From assembly GCF_900094555.1 (NCBI RefSeq), contig NZ_FMAC01000016.1, positions 53,379-117,378 on the forward strand: 64,000 nt of DNA. Direction: 5' to 3'. Below are positions 8,748 to 17,270 of this stretch, one piece after another; position 1 is the first letter of the stretch, and every line of letters starts with the position of its first letter. The notes below the pieces were generated by a model, which ran no database searches, was not told where the DNA came from, and worked only from the letters and a program-made list of their open reading frames with translations. A program made the position numbers and the translations under genes. The stretch is from Martinezella hainanensis. Its GTDB lineage: Bacteria; Pseudomonadota; Alphaproteobacteria; Rhizobiales; Rhizobiaceae.

Positions 8748-9354
8748 GTTTCGGAAAGCCCTCATAGTGGGCGGAATGATCGCCCTCCCAGTTCGCCATG
8801 CCCGGCTTGGTCAGCATGCCGCGCGGGCTGACATAGCTTTGGATGGTCCGCATCGGTCGCTCGTGCCACTGGATGTTGAAGGCCCATAGTTTCGGGAAGA
8901 AGCAGAGCGACGCATAGGGCAGATGATCATGGATCCACCAGGCAAGCTTCTGCCAATCGCCCTCATGGCTGTGGTGATCGATCAGCCAGGGCACGACGAT
9001 GCAGACGGCCGAGCCCATGCAGCCATCGAGATCGCGCATGTCCCAGATGTGATGCGCGGCGGTGTGCGGGTTGGTCGAGCAATTCAGCCCGTTCCTGTTG
9101 CCGAAGGCGTTGACCTCGGGCGAGCGGTAGCCCGAGCGGATATGTAGCCGGCCAAAGGTTGCCTCGAGCGGCTCCAGCAGTTCCTCGCAGAGCCTGCGTC
9201 CGGTCTCGATCGCCAAATCCGGATCTTCGGGAATGTTGGGAATGCGATAGAAATCAGCGATTTCCGAATGCAGGAAATCGCGAAAGAAGAAGTTCTTCGA
9301 CAGCCTGACGCGGCCGAGCTCCTCAAGCCCCTTCATCGATCCCGGTTTTCTCAT
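8740..9354 (-). CDS. Peptidase M15-like protein, 204 aa, function unknown
   Basis: Soluble protein without signal peptide. It carries the stretch HIRSGYRSPEVNAFG (about 91-105), which resembles the SGYRSP signature of M15/VanY-type peptidoglycan peptidases, followed by an HH...D region (AAHHIWDMRDLDG) and a later WWIHDHLP. The spacing of possible zinc ligands differs from well-known members, so catalysis is uncertain. It is monocistronic, its stop overlaps that of the GNAT gene, and its real start could be the MKG at residue 7. Confidence 0.6.
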   Translation of the reverse strand: MRKPGSMKGLEELGRVRLSKNFFFRDFLHSEIADFYRIPNIPEDPDLAIETGRRLCEELLEPLEATFGRLHIRSGYRSPEVNAFGNRNGLNCSTNPHTAAHHIWDMRDLDGCMGSAVCIVVPWLIDHHSHEGDWQKLAWWIHDHLPYASLCFFPKLWAFNIQWHERPMRTIQSYVSPRGMLTKPGMANWEGDHSAHYEGFPKLR

Positions 9355-9468
9355 CGCTGCAATCCCTTCCTGAAACCATCCGATCAGTCGAGACGAGTTA
9401 TGGCATTGCCGCCACCCGATTTCTGTCAGCAGTCGTGCATAGGTTCTTCGGACGCAATTCCGGGCGCT

Positions 9469-10362
9469 CTAGGGTCCGGTATATTTAAAGAAATCGATGA
9501 AGGCTCTGAGTGCCGGGCGCATCTGGCGGCGGCTTGGATAATAGATGCAGAAGCCCGGATAGGGTGGACACCAGTCCTCGAGCACGCGGATGAGCTTGCC
9601 CTCGGCCAGTTCCTGCTGCACGCGGATATCGAAAAGATAGGCAAGGCCGGCGCCATTGACGGCCGCCAACACCGCCAGTCGGTCCTCGATCACGATCAGG
9701 GGGCCATCGATCGCCACGATCAGCTCGCGGCCATCCTTCTCGAACTCCCAGCGATAGAGCGAACCATCGGTAAATCGCCGTTTGATGCAGCGATGATGAA
9801 CGAGATCGCGCGGATGCAGAGGCTTTGGATACTTCTCGAAATAGGCCGGAGAGCCGGCAATCACGGTGCGGATGTCGGGGCAGACCTTCACCGCGATCAT
9901 ATCGCCCTCGATACTCTCCTCCAGCCGGATGCCGGCGTCATAGCCGTCCTTGACAATATCGCTGAAGCCATCCTCGTTGGCGATCTCCAGCGTGATATCG
10001 GGATAGGTATTGAGGAAATCGCCGATGCGCGGCGCCATCAGCAGATCGGAGGCAAAGCGCGGTGCGGTGATGCGCAGCGTGCCCGCCGGGCGGCCTCGGG
10101 TCGCAAGCGTATCCTCCAGCGCGATGTCGATTTCCTCGAGAGCCGGCGCCAGCCTTTGAAGCAATGCCTGCCCTTCCTCGGTCGGCAGCACGCTGCGCGT
10201 GGTGCGGGCGAGCAGCCGCACGCCGAGGCTTTCCTCGAGGCTGGAGACAGCGTGGCTGACCGCTGACGGTGCGATCGACAATTCCTTGCCGGCAGCGCGG
10301 AAGCTGCGATGGGCGGCGACGGCGGCGAATACCGCAAGTTGGGAGAGCTGCGTTCTGTTCAT
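9469..10362 (-). CDS. LysR family transcriptional regulator, 297 aa
   Basis: N-terminal winged helix-turn-helix (QLAVFAAVAAHRSFRAAGKE, then SHAVSSLEESLGVRLLARTTR) and a C-terminal periplasmic-binding-like effector domain. Length is typical. It is divergent from the aldo/keto reductase at 10493 with 130 bases between them, the usual arrangement for a LysR regulator and its target. Confidence 0.95.
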   Translation of the reverse strand: MNRTQLSQLAVFAAVAAHRSFRAAGKELSIAPSAVSHAVSSLEESLGVRLLARTTRSVLPTEEGQALLQRLAPALEEIDIALEDTLATRGRPAGTLRITAPRFASDLLMAPRIGDFLNTYPDITLEIANEDGFSDIVKDGYDAGIRLEESIEGDMIAVKVCPDIRTVIAGSPAYFEKYPKPLHPRDLVHHRCIKRRFTDGSLYRWEFEKDGRELIVAIDGPLIVIEDRLAVLAAVNGAGLAYLFDIRVQQELAEGKLIRVLEDWCPPYPGFCIYYPSRRQMRPALRAFIDFFKYTGP

Positions 10363-10492
10363 TGATCTAAATTATAGAACAGCTCATTAGGATTTGCATG
10401 GATTTTCATTCATTATCCGGAATCCTAACTTGAGCGTGTAGGCAGCAGGCATCGACCACTGCCGCTCCCATACATCGCAAGAGGAACACACC
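10363..10492. promoter_or_regulatory. Shared LysR / aldo-keto reductase control region
   Basis: AT-rich divergent spacer. It contains ATCTAAATTATAGAA next to the LysR start, with a T-N11-A character as expected for a LysR box. It also contains a GAGGAAC ribosome site before the ATG at 10493. The assignment is based on layout and a weak motif only. Confidence 0.4.
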
Positions 10493-11488
10493 ATGAAAAC
10501 CCGCAGGCTTGGTAAGGATCTCACCGTTTCCGCCGTTGGGCTCGGCTGCATGGGCATGAGCTTTGCCTATGGCGCCGCCGACGAAGCCGAATCCGTCAAG
10601 ACGCTCCATCGTGCCGTCGATCTCGGCGTCACCTTTTTCGACACCGCCGAAACCTATGGCCCCTTCACCAACGAGGAGCTGCTCGGCCGCGTCCTGAAGC
10701 CCGTTCGCGACCGCGTGGTCATCGCCACCAAATTCGGCTTCAAGCTCGATCACACGAAATCAGGCCCGGCCGCGATGATCGGCGTCGACAGCCGGCCCGA
10801 ACATGTCAGGCAAGTCGCTGAGGCTTCATTGAAGCGGCTCGGCACCGATGTCATCGACCTCTTCTATCAGCATCGCGTCGATCCGAACGTGCCGATCGAA
10901 GACACGGTCGGCGCCATGGCGGAGCTGGTGAAAGAGGGCAAGGTGCGGGCGCTCGGCTTGTCCGAAGCCGGCTCCGCCACCATCCGCCGCGCCCATGCGG
11001 TGCATCCGATCGCTGCTTTGCAGAGCGAATATTCGCTCTGGAGCCGCGACCCGGAAGAAGATGTGCTCGCCACTTGCCGCGAACTCGGCATCGGCTTCGT
11101 GCCCTACAGCCCGCTCGGCCGCGGCTTCCTGACCGGCGCGATCCACAAGACGGACGACCTTGCCGCCGATGATTTCCGCCGCTCACTGCCGCGCTTCCAG
11201 AGCGAGAATTTCGATGCCAACGCGGCGCTTGTCGCAAGACTTCAGGCTCTGGCCGAAGAAAAGGGCGTCACGGCGGCACAACTGGCGCTCGCATGGGTGC
11301 TGCACCAGGGCGAGGATATCGTGCCGATCCCGGGCGCACGCAAGCTGCATCATCTCGAGCAGAATTCGTCGGCTGCCGATATCGTGCTGTCGCCGAAGGA
11401 AGTGAAGGAACTCAGCGACATTATCACGCCCGAAACGGTTGCCGGCAAACGGTATACGGATGCCTCTCTGGCCATGACGAATATATGA
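10493..11488 (+). CDS. Aldo/keto reductase, 331 aa
   Basis: TIM-barrel NADPH-dependent reductase with tetrad D50 and Y55 (FFDTAETYG), K80 (VIATKFGF) and H127 (LFYQHRVD). The C-terminal IPGARKLHHLEQN cofactor-phosphate region is present. The protein belongs to the YajO/Tas-like group of about 330 residues and is distinct from the 316-residue enzyme at 7339. A LysR regulator is transcribed divergently and is the likely activator. A stem-loop follows the gene. Confidence 0.95.
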   Translation: MKTRRLGKDLTVSAVGLGCMGMSFAYGAADEAESVKTLHRAVDLGVTFFDTAETYGPFTNEELLGRVLKPVRDRVVIATKFGFKLDHTKSGPAAMIGVDSRPEHVRQVAEASLKRLGTDVIDLFYQHRVDPNVPIEDTVGAMAELVKEGKVRALGLSEAGSATIRRAHAVHPIAALQSEYSLWSRDPEEDVLATCRELGIGFVPYSPLGRGFLTGAIHKTDDLAADDFRRSLPRFQSENFDANAALVARLQALAEEKGVTAAQLALAWVLHQGEDIVPIPGARKLHHLEQNSSAADIVLSPKEVKELSDIITPETVAGKRYTDASLAMTNI

Positions 11489-11518
11489 CAAATGGGCTGC
11501 CTTTCCTGCCCAGGCGAA

Positions 11519-11543
11519 GACACCGGCCATCAGGGCCGGTGTC
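11519..11543 (+). terminator. Stem-loop after the aldo/keto reductase
   Basis: Perfect ten-base inverted repeat GACACCGGCC / GGCCGGTGTC with a five-base loop, 31 bases after the stop at 11488. No long T-run follows, so intrinsic termination is plausible but not certain. Confidence 0.6.
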
Positions 11544-11741
11544 ATTCTGGGACTGAAAAGAAAAGTGAAGCCTCGCCGATGCGTGGCTGAACATACGAAC
11601 TGCCTGATTTGCAGCCTCTTTCAAGCTTCTAGCAGATCGTCATGAGCGCAAAGCCGACATCGGCGCTCGACGCTCGGTTGACAAACGGGTCCGAAATTTG
11701 AAGATTGCCGCCATCAAAAACCGGCAGCGTTGGGAGGACTT

Positions 11742-14700
11742 ATGTCTAAGCGCGCGTTTATCGGCTTCTCTGCTTTTCTTCTCGCCACTTTCGCATCCTT
11801 GAACCCCTCGGTCGCGGCTGACGTCAAGCGCCAGGTGGTCACCACGAAGGATGGCGATTACTTCGGCTTCGATCTGCGCACAGAGCAGAATGTGACGCTG
11901 GACCAATGCTCCGCCTCCTGCATCGGCGACAAGTCCTGCAAGGCCTTCACCTACAATCCCAAGGTGAAGTGGTGCTTCATGAAGTCGGACTTCAACCAGC
12001 TCAACAACTTCCCCGGCGCGATCGCCGGCAAGATCGTCGAGACGGCCGCAACCAGCGAGCCGGATATTGGTGCCGCCCCTGCACTTTCCTTCCTTTCCGA
12101 CAATTTCGTCCAGAGCGCGCGCGACGCGAAGAATACGCTGACGCTCGGCAGCGAGCTGAAGGGCCAGGGTGTCGAAAGCCTGATTGCGCTCGGCCGCATC
12201 GAACTGACCTCGGGCAATGTCAATAATGCGCTGAACGCCTTCCAGGGCGCGCTTTCGCTCAGCCCCGACAATGGCGATCTGTGGGTCGAGATGGCACGCG
12301 CCGCCAATACGATCACGAACGACACGTCCGTTGCCACGCGCGCCGCCTATGCGGCTCTCAACGGCTATCAGCTGACCCGCACGACGAGCAGCCGCGCCGA
12401 TGCGCTGGCGGTTTTGGCCGAGGCGCTGAAGAACGCGCAGAATTACCGCCCGGCGCTCAATGCCTACAAGGCCAGCCTCAATCTCGTCAGCTCCGCCGCC
12501 GTCCAGGCAGCCTATAACGATCTTCTGGCCCGCCAGGGCTTCCGTGTCACCGGCAACACGCTCGACAACGACAATGCTTCGCCGCGCGCCTGCGTGCAGT
12601 TCTCCGAAAAGCTGGTGAAGAACGGCGTCGACTACACCCCCTTCGTCACCCTCAACGGGGCCGCACCGAAGGGCGTCGATGCCAAGGACAACCAGATCTG
12701 CGTCGAAGGCCTGGAGTTCGGCCAGCACTACCGCATTTCGCTGCGCGCCGGCCTGCCCTCCTCCGTGGACGAAAACCTCGCCTCGCAGGTCAATGTCGAT
12801 ATCTACGTCAAGGATCGCGCCGCTTCGCTGCGCTTCACGGGTGACAATTTCGTCCTGCCCTCGACAGCTCGCCGCGGCATTCCGATCGTCTCCGTCAACG
12901 CCACCTCGGCCAATCTCAAACTCTATCGCATCGGCGACCGCAATATCGCGCAGCTTCTGAACAACTCGCAGTTCCTGACGCAGGTGGACAGCTACAGCGC
13001 CCAGACCATCCAGGACACCAATGGCGAGCTGGTCTGGCAGGGTTCCATCGAGATCAAACAGGAGCTCAACAAGGAAGTCGCGACCAGCTTCCCGGTCGAC
13101 GAGGCTCTGCCACAGCGCAAGCCCGGCGTCTATGTGCTGACAGCGGTTGCGCCCAACAGCGGTCATGAATGGGATCCGCAGGCGACACAATGGTTCGTCG
13201 TTTCCGATATCGGCGTCACCACCTATGCCGGCACCGACGGACTGAATGTCTTTGCCCGCTCGCTCGGCAGCGCAAAGCCGCTCGCCGGCATCCAGCTGCA
13301 GCTGCTTGCCAAGAACAACGAAATCCTCGGTACCGCAAAGACCGACGACAATGGTCGCGCTGTCTTCAGCGCCGGCCTGATGCGCGGCACGGCGGGCATG
13401 ACGCCGGCCGTCATCACCGCTCAGAACGGCGATCAGGACTACGTCTTCCTCGACATGACCCGCGCCGGCTTCGATCTTTCCGACCGTGGCGTTGCCGGCA
13501 GAACCGCGCCTGGCGCGATCGACCTGCTCACCTGGACGGAGCGCGGCATCTACCGTGCCGGCGAAACCGTGCATGCCTCCGCCCTTGCTCGCGACGCCAG
13601 CTCGACCGCGGTCGATAGCCTGCCGCTCACCTTCGTCTTCCTGCGCCCGGATGGCGTCGAGGACCGCCGCATCGTCACCGACGGCGGCAAGCTCGGCGGT
13701 TACAATGTCGACCTGCCGCTGCAGCAGACCTCGATGCGCGGCACCTGGACGATGAATATCTATACCGACCCGAAGGGCGCCTCGATCGGCTCGCAGACCT
13801 TCCTTGTCGACGATTTCGTGCCGGATCGCATCGAATTCGACATGAAGAGCGACGCCAAGGAGATCGAGGTCGGCCAGCCGACGCCTGTTAATGTCGATGG
13901 GCGCTACCTCTATGGTGCGCCGGCCGCCGGCCTCAACCTCGAAGGCGAAGTGACGCTGAAGCCGACCCGCCAGAGCGATGCCTACAAGGGCTATCAGTTC
14001 GGGCTTGCAGACGAGGGCGCCGGCAAGGCAAACGCAAACAATGACGACGACGACAGCAGCAGCGGTGACAGCAAGGCCGAGAGCACGCAAGTGCCGCTCG
14101 AAGACCTGCAGGCGCTGGACGAAGACGGCAAGACGACCTTCAACGTCACGATCAACGACACGCCCTCGACCACGCAGCTGCTGAACGCCAATATCACGGT
14201 TCGCATGCAGGAAGCCGGCGGCCGCGCCGTCGAGCGTTCGCTGACCCTGCCCGTCAAGGCGGATGGACCGCGCATCGGCATCAAGCCGGAATTCGACGGC
14301 GATCTCGGCGAGAATTCCGTCGGCAATTTCCACATCATCGCGGTCGATGCCAACGGCCAGAAACAGGCCATGCAGGGCCTGACCTGGAAGCTGCTCAGTG
14401 TCGAGCGCAATTATCAATGGTATCGCGACGGCAACAGCTGGAAGTTCGAGCCGATCATGTCCACCAAGCAGGTGGCGGTCGGCACGGTGAACGCCACGAC
14501 GGATGGCGCGGCGATTTCCATGCCCGTCACCTGGGGCCGCTACCGCCTCGAAGTTTCCACCGCCGATGCGAACGGCCCGCAATCGAGCGTCGAGTTCAAT
14601 GCCGGCTGGTATGTGGCCTCCACCTCGACGGAAACGCCGGATGCGCTTGAAATCGCGCTCGACAAGGCAAGCTACCATGTCGGCGATACCGCCAAGCTCA

Positions 14701-17261
14701 AGGTAACCTCGCGCTATGCCGGCCAGCTGATGGTGGCGGCAGGCTCGGAAACGCTGATCTCGGTCACCAATGCCGATATCGGTGCGACGGGCGGCGAAGT
14801 CGATATCCCGGTCACGGCCGATTGGGGTGCCGGCACCTATCTGACCGCAACCCTCTTCCGCCCCGGCGACGCCCAGGAAAGCCGCATGCCGATGCGCGCC
14901 ATCGGCATCAAATGGGCGCCGGTCGACCCCGGCGAGCGCAAGCTGCAAATCAAGATCGACGCGCCCGAGAAGACGCTGCCGCGTCAGCCGCTCAACATCG
15001 GCCTGCAGGTTTCAGGCGCAGGCGCCAATGAGGACGCCTATGTCACGATCGCCGCCGTCGATGTCGGCATCCTCAACCTGACCCGCTACCAGCCGCCGGC
15101 ACCGGATGACTGGTATTACGGCCAGCGCCAGCTCGGCCTCGAAATCCGCGATATCTATGGTCGCTTGATCGATGGCTCGCTCGGCGCGACCGGCAAGCTA
15201 CGCACCGGCGGCGACGGCGGACAGGCGGCCTTGCAAGCGAGCCCGCCGAAGGAAAAGCTGATCGCCTTCTTCTCCGGTCCGATCAAGCTCGATGCCAACG
15301 GCAAGGCCAATGTCAGCTTCGACATTCCGCAGTTCAACGGCACGGCGCGGCTGATGGCCGTTGCCTGGTCGAAGGCCGGCGTCGGCCACGCGACACGGGA
15401 CGTGATCATCCGCGATCCGGTCGTCGTCACCGCGAGCCTGCCGAAGTTCCTGGCGCCCGGAGACAAGGCCAACCTGCGTCTCGACGTCGCCAACACCGAT
15501 GCGCCCGCCGGCGAGTACACGCTTGCGGTGACAGGCAACAGCGCCGTGACGGTGGACGCAAATGCCACGCAGCAGAAGATCAACTTGGCGACTGGCGGCA
15601 AATACAACATCACGCTGCCGCTGACCGGCGGGCAGCCGGGTGACGGCACGGTTTCGATCAAGCTCTCGAACGCCTCAGGCATGTCGCTCGACCAATCGGT
15701 CGATATCCCGGTTCGTCCATCGCAGCTGCCCCTGACCGAACGGCGCGTCATCGCGCTTGCCCCCGGCAAGAGCCTGACCGTCAATGCCGATCTTCTCGCC
15801 GACAGCGTGCTGCCCGGTGCCTCGGTCAGCGTCAACGTCAGCCGCTCCAGCGCCTTCGATGTACCGGCGCTCCTGATGAGCCTCAGCCACTATCCCTACG
15901 GCTGCGCGGAACAGACCGCGAGCAGCGCCATGCCGCTGCTCTATTTCAGCGACATGGCGATCAAGAACGGCCTTGCAGACGATACCGAGATCCGCAAGCG
16001 TGTGCAGGACGCCATCTATCGCGAAATGTCCTACCAGTCCTCGACCGGCAGCTTCGGCCTCTGGGGGCCGGGCTCCGGCGATCTCTGGCTCGATGCCTAC
16101 GTGATGGACTTCCTGACCCGCGCCCGCGAGCAGAAGTACAATGTGCCGGATCAGGCCATGGTGCAGGGGCTCGAAAACCTCCAGAATGCGCTGAGCGCCA
16201 ATACCAACGTCAAGGATAACGGCAACGAGATCGCCTATGCGCTCTACGTGCTGGCGCGCAACAAGAAGGCCTCGATCAGCGATCTGCGCTACTATGCGGA
16301 TACGATGCTGAACGACTTCCCGACGCCGCTTTCCAAGGCGCACCTGGCCTCGGCTCTGTCGCTTTATGGGGATGCTCAGCGCTCGCGCAACATCTTCGTG
16401 GACTCGCTGCAGATGTCGCAGCAAGCGGCGGTCACCAAGGTCAGCTTCATTCGCTCGGACTACGGTTCATCGCTGCGCGACGGTGCCGCCGTGCTGGCGC
16501 TGGCCGCCGAAAGCCGCCCGGTGCCGCCGATCATTCCGGAACTCGCAAGCGTCGTCGCCAAGGATTGGCAGAGCCGGAAATATACCAGCACCCAGGAGCA
16601 GACCTGGATGCTCCTTGCCGCCCGCGCCCTGCAAAATGGCGATGACGGCCTGACGCTCGATGTCAATGGCGCCGCCCATAGCGGCACCTACATGGCGCAG
16701 ATGTCCGGCGATGCCCTGATGGGCCATCCGCTGACCGTCACCAACACGACGCGCCAGCCGCTGTCGGCTGCCGTCACCACGGTCGCGGCTCCGGTTGCGC
16801 AGCTTCCGGCCGGCGGCAACGGCTTCAAAATCGAGCGCAAGTACTACACGCTCGATGGCGAAGAAGCGAATGTCAGTCAGGCACAGCAGAACGAACGCTA
16901 TGTGGTCGTGCTGCACGTGACCGAGGACAATGACTGGCCGCAGCGCATTCTCGTGACCGATCTCCTGCCGGCAGGCTTCGAGATCGACAATCCGAGCATC
17001 GTCAACAGTGCACAATTGTCGAACTTCGACTGGCTCAGCGAAGTTCAGCCCGCCCATGTCGAATTCCGCTACGACCGTTTCGTCGCAGCCTTCGACCAGA
17101 ATTCCGGCGCCGACCGTGACATGACCTTCGCCTATGTCGTGCGCGCCGTGACCCCCGGCGTCTACGACCATCCGGCCGCGAGCGTCGAGGACATGTATCG
17201 TCCGCAGTTCTCGGCGCGCACGGCGATGGGCCGGATGGAGGTGCTGGCAGCCCAGCAGTAA
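11742..17261 (+). CDS. Bacterial alpha-2-macroglobulin with PAN/apple domain, 1839 aa
   Basis: Periplasmic protease trap. A signal peptide (about 1-26, ending SVAA) is followed by a PAN/apple-like domain with paired cysteines (CSASCIGDKSCKAF), repeated macroglobulin beta domains, and an alpha-helical thioester domain. The thioester motif CAEQ is intact at residues 1388-1391. There is no lipobox, unlike the E. coli lipoprotein form, so it should be soluble. An acidic D/S-rich insert lies near residue 765. The start at 11742 follows GGAGGA. The partner gene pbpC starts ten bases after the stop. Such proteins are thought to guard the periplasm from foreign proteases when the wall is breached. 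Confidence 0.95.
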   Translation: MSKRAFIGFSAFLLATFASLNPSVAADVKRQVVTTKDGDYFGFDLRTEQNVTLDQCSASCIGDKSCKAFTYNPKVKWCFMKSDFNQLNNFPGAIAGKIVETAATSEPDIGAAPALSFLSDNFVQSARDAKNTLTLGSELKGQGVESLIALGRIELTSGNVNNALNAFQGALSLSPDNGDLWVEMARAANTITNDTSVATRAAYAALNGYQLTRTTSSRADALAVLAEALKNAQNYRPALNAYKASLNLVSSAAVQAAYNDLLARQGFRVTGNTLDNDNASPRACVQFSEKLVKNGVDYTPFVTLNGAAPKGVDAKDNQICVEGLEFGQHYRISLRAGLPSSVDENLASQVNVDIYVKDRAASLRFTGDNFVLPSTARRGIPIVSVNATSANLKLYRIGDRNIAQLLNNSQFLTQVDSYSAQTIQDTNGELVWQGSIEIKQELNKEVATSFPVDEALPQRKPGVYVLTAVAPNSGHEWDPQATQWFVVSDIGVTTYAGTDGLNVFARSLGSAKPLAGIQLQLLAKNNEILGTAKTDDNGRAVFSAGLMRGTAGMTPAVITAQNGDQDYVFLDMTRAGFDLSDRGVAGRTAPGAIDLLTWTERGIYRAGETVHASALARDASSTAVDSLPLTFVFLRPDGVEDRRIVTDGGKLGGYNVDLPLQQTSMRGTWTMNIYTDPKGASIGSQTFLVDDFVPDRIEFDMKSDAKEIEVGQPTPVNVDGRYLYGAPAAGLNLEGEVTLKPTRQSDAYKGYQFGLADEGAGKANANNDDDDSSSGDSKAESTQVPLEDLQALDEDGKTTFNVTINDTPSTTQLLNANITVRMQEAGGRAVERSLTLPVKADGPRIGIKPEFDGDLGENSVGNFHIIAVDANGQKQAMQGLTWKLLSVERNYQWYRDGNSWKFEPIMSTKQVAVGTVNATTDGAAISMPVTWGRYRLEVSTADANGPQSSVEFNAGWYVASTSTETPDALEIALDKASYHVGDTAKLKVTSRYAGQLMVAAGSETLISVTNADIGATGGEVDIPVTADWGAGTYLTATLFRPGDAQESRMPMRAIGIKWAPVDPGERKLQIKIDAPEKTLPRQPLNIGLQVSGAGANEDAYVTIAAVDVGILNLTRYQPPAPDDWYYGQRQLGLEIRDIYGRLIDGSLGATGKLRTGGDGGQAALQASPPKEKLIAFFSGPIKLDANGKANVSFDIPQFNGTARLMAVAWSKAGVGHATRDVIIRDPVVVTASLPKFLAPGDKANLRLDVANTDAPAGEYTLAVTGNSAVTVDANATQQKINLATGGKYNITLPLTGGQPGDGTVSIKLSNASGMSLDQSVDIPVRPSQLPLTERRVIALAPGKSLTVNADLLADSVLPGASVSVNVSRSSAFDVPALLMSLSHYPYGCAEQTASSAMPLLYFSDMAIKNGLADDTEIRKRVQDAIYREMSYQSSTGSFGLWGPGSGDLWLDAYVMDFLTRAREQKYNVPDQAMVQGLENLQNALSANTNVKDNGNEIAYALYVLARNKKASISDLRYYADTMLNDFPTPLSKAHLASALSLYGDAQRSRNIFVDSLQMSQQAAVTKVSFIRSDYGSSLRDGAAVLALAAESRPVPPIIPELASVVAKDWQSRKYTSTQEQTWMLLAARALQNGDDGLTLDVNGAAHSGTYMAQMSGDALMGHPLTVTNTTRQPLSAAVTTVAAPVAQLPAGGNGFKIERKYYTLDGEEANVSQAQQNERYVVVLHVTEDNDWPQRILVTDLLPAGFEIDNPSIVNSAQLSNFDWLSEVQPAHVEFRYDRFVAAFDQNSGADRDMTFAYVVRAVTPGVYDHPAASVEDMYRPQFSARTAMGRMEVLAAQQ

Positions 17262-17270
17262 GAAGCAGCC

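Noticed and set aside
11640..14948. Very long open frame on the minus strand (over 1,100 codons)
   Set aside because: It is antisense to the alpha-2-macroglobulin gene, rich in Arg/Gly/Asp with no recognisable domain, and arises from GC-rich codon bias.
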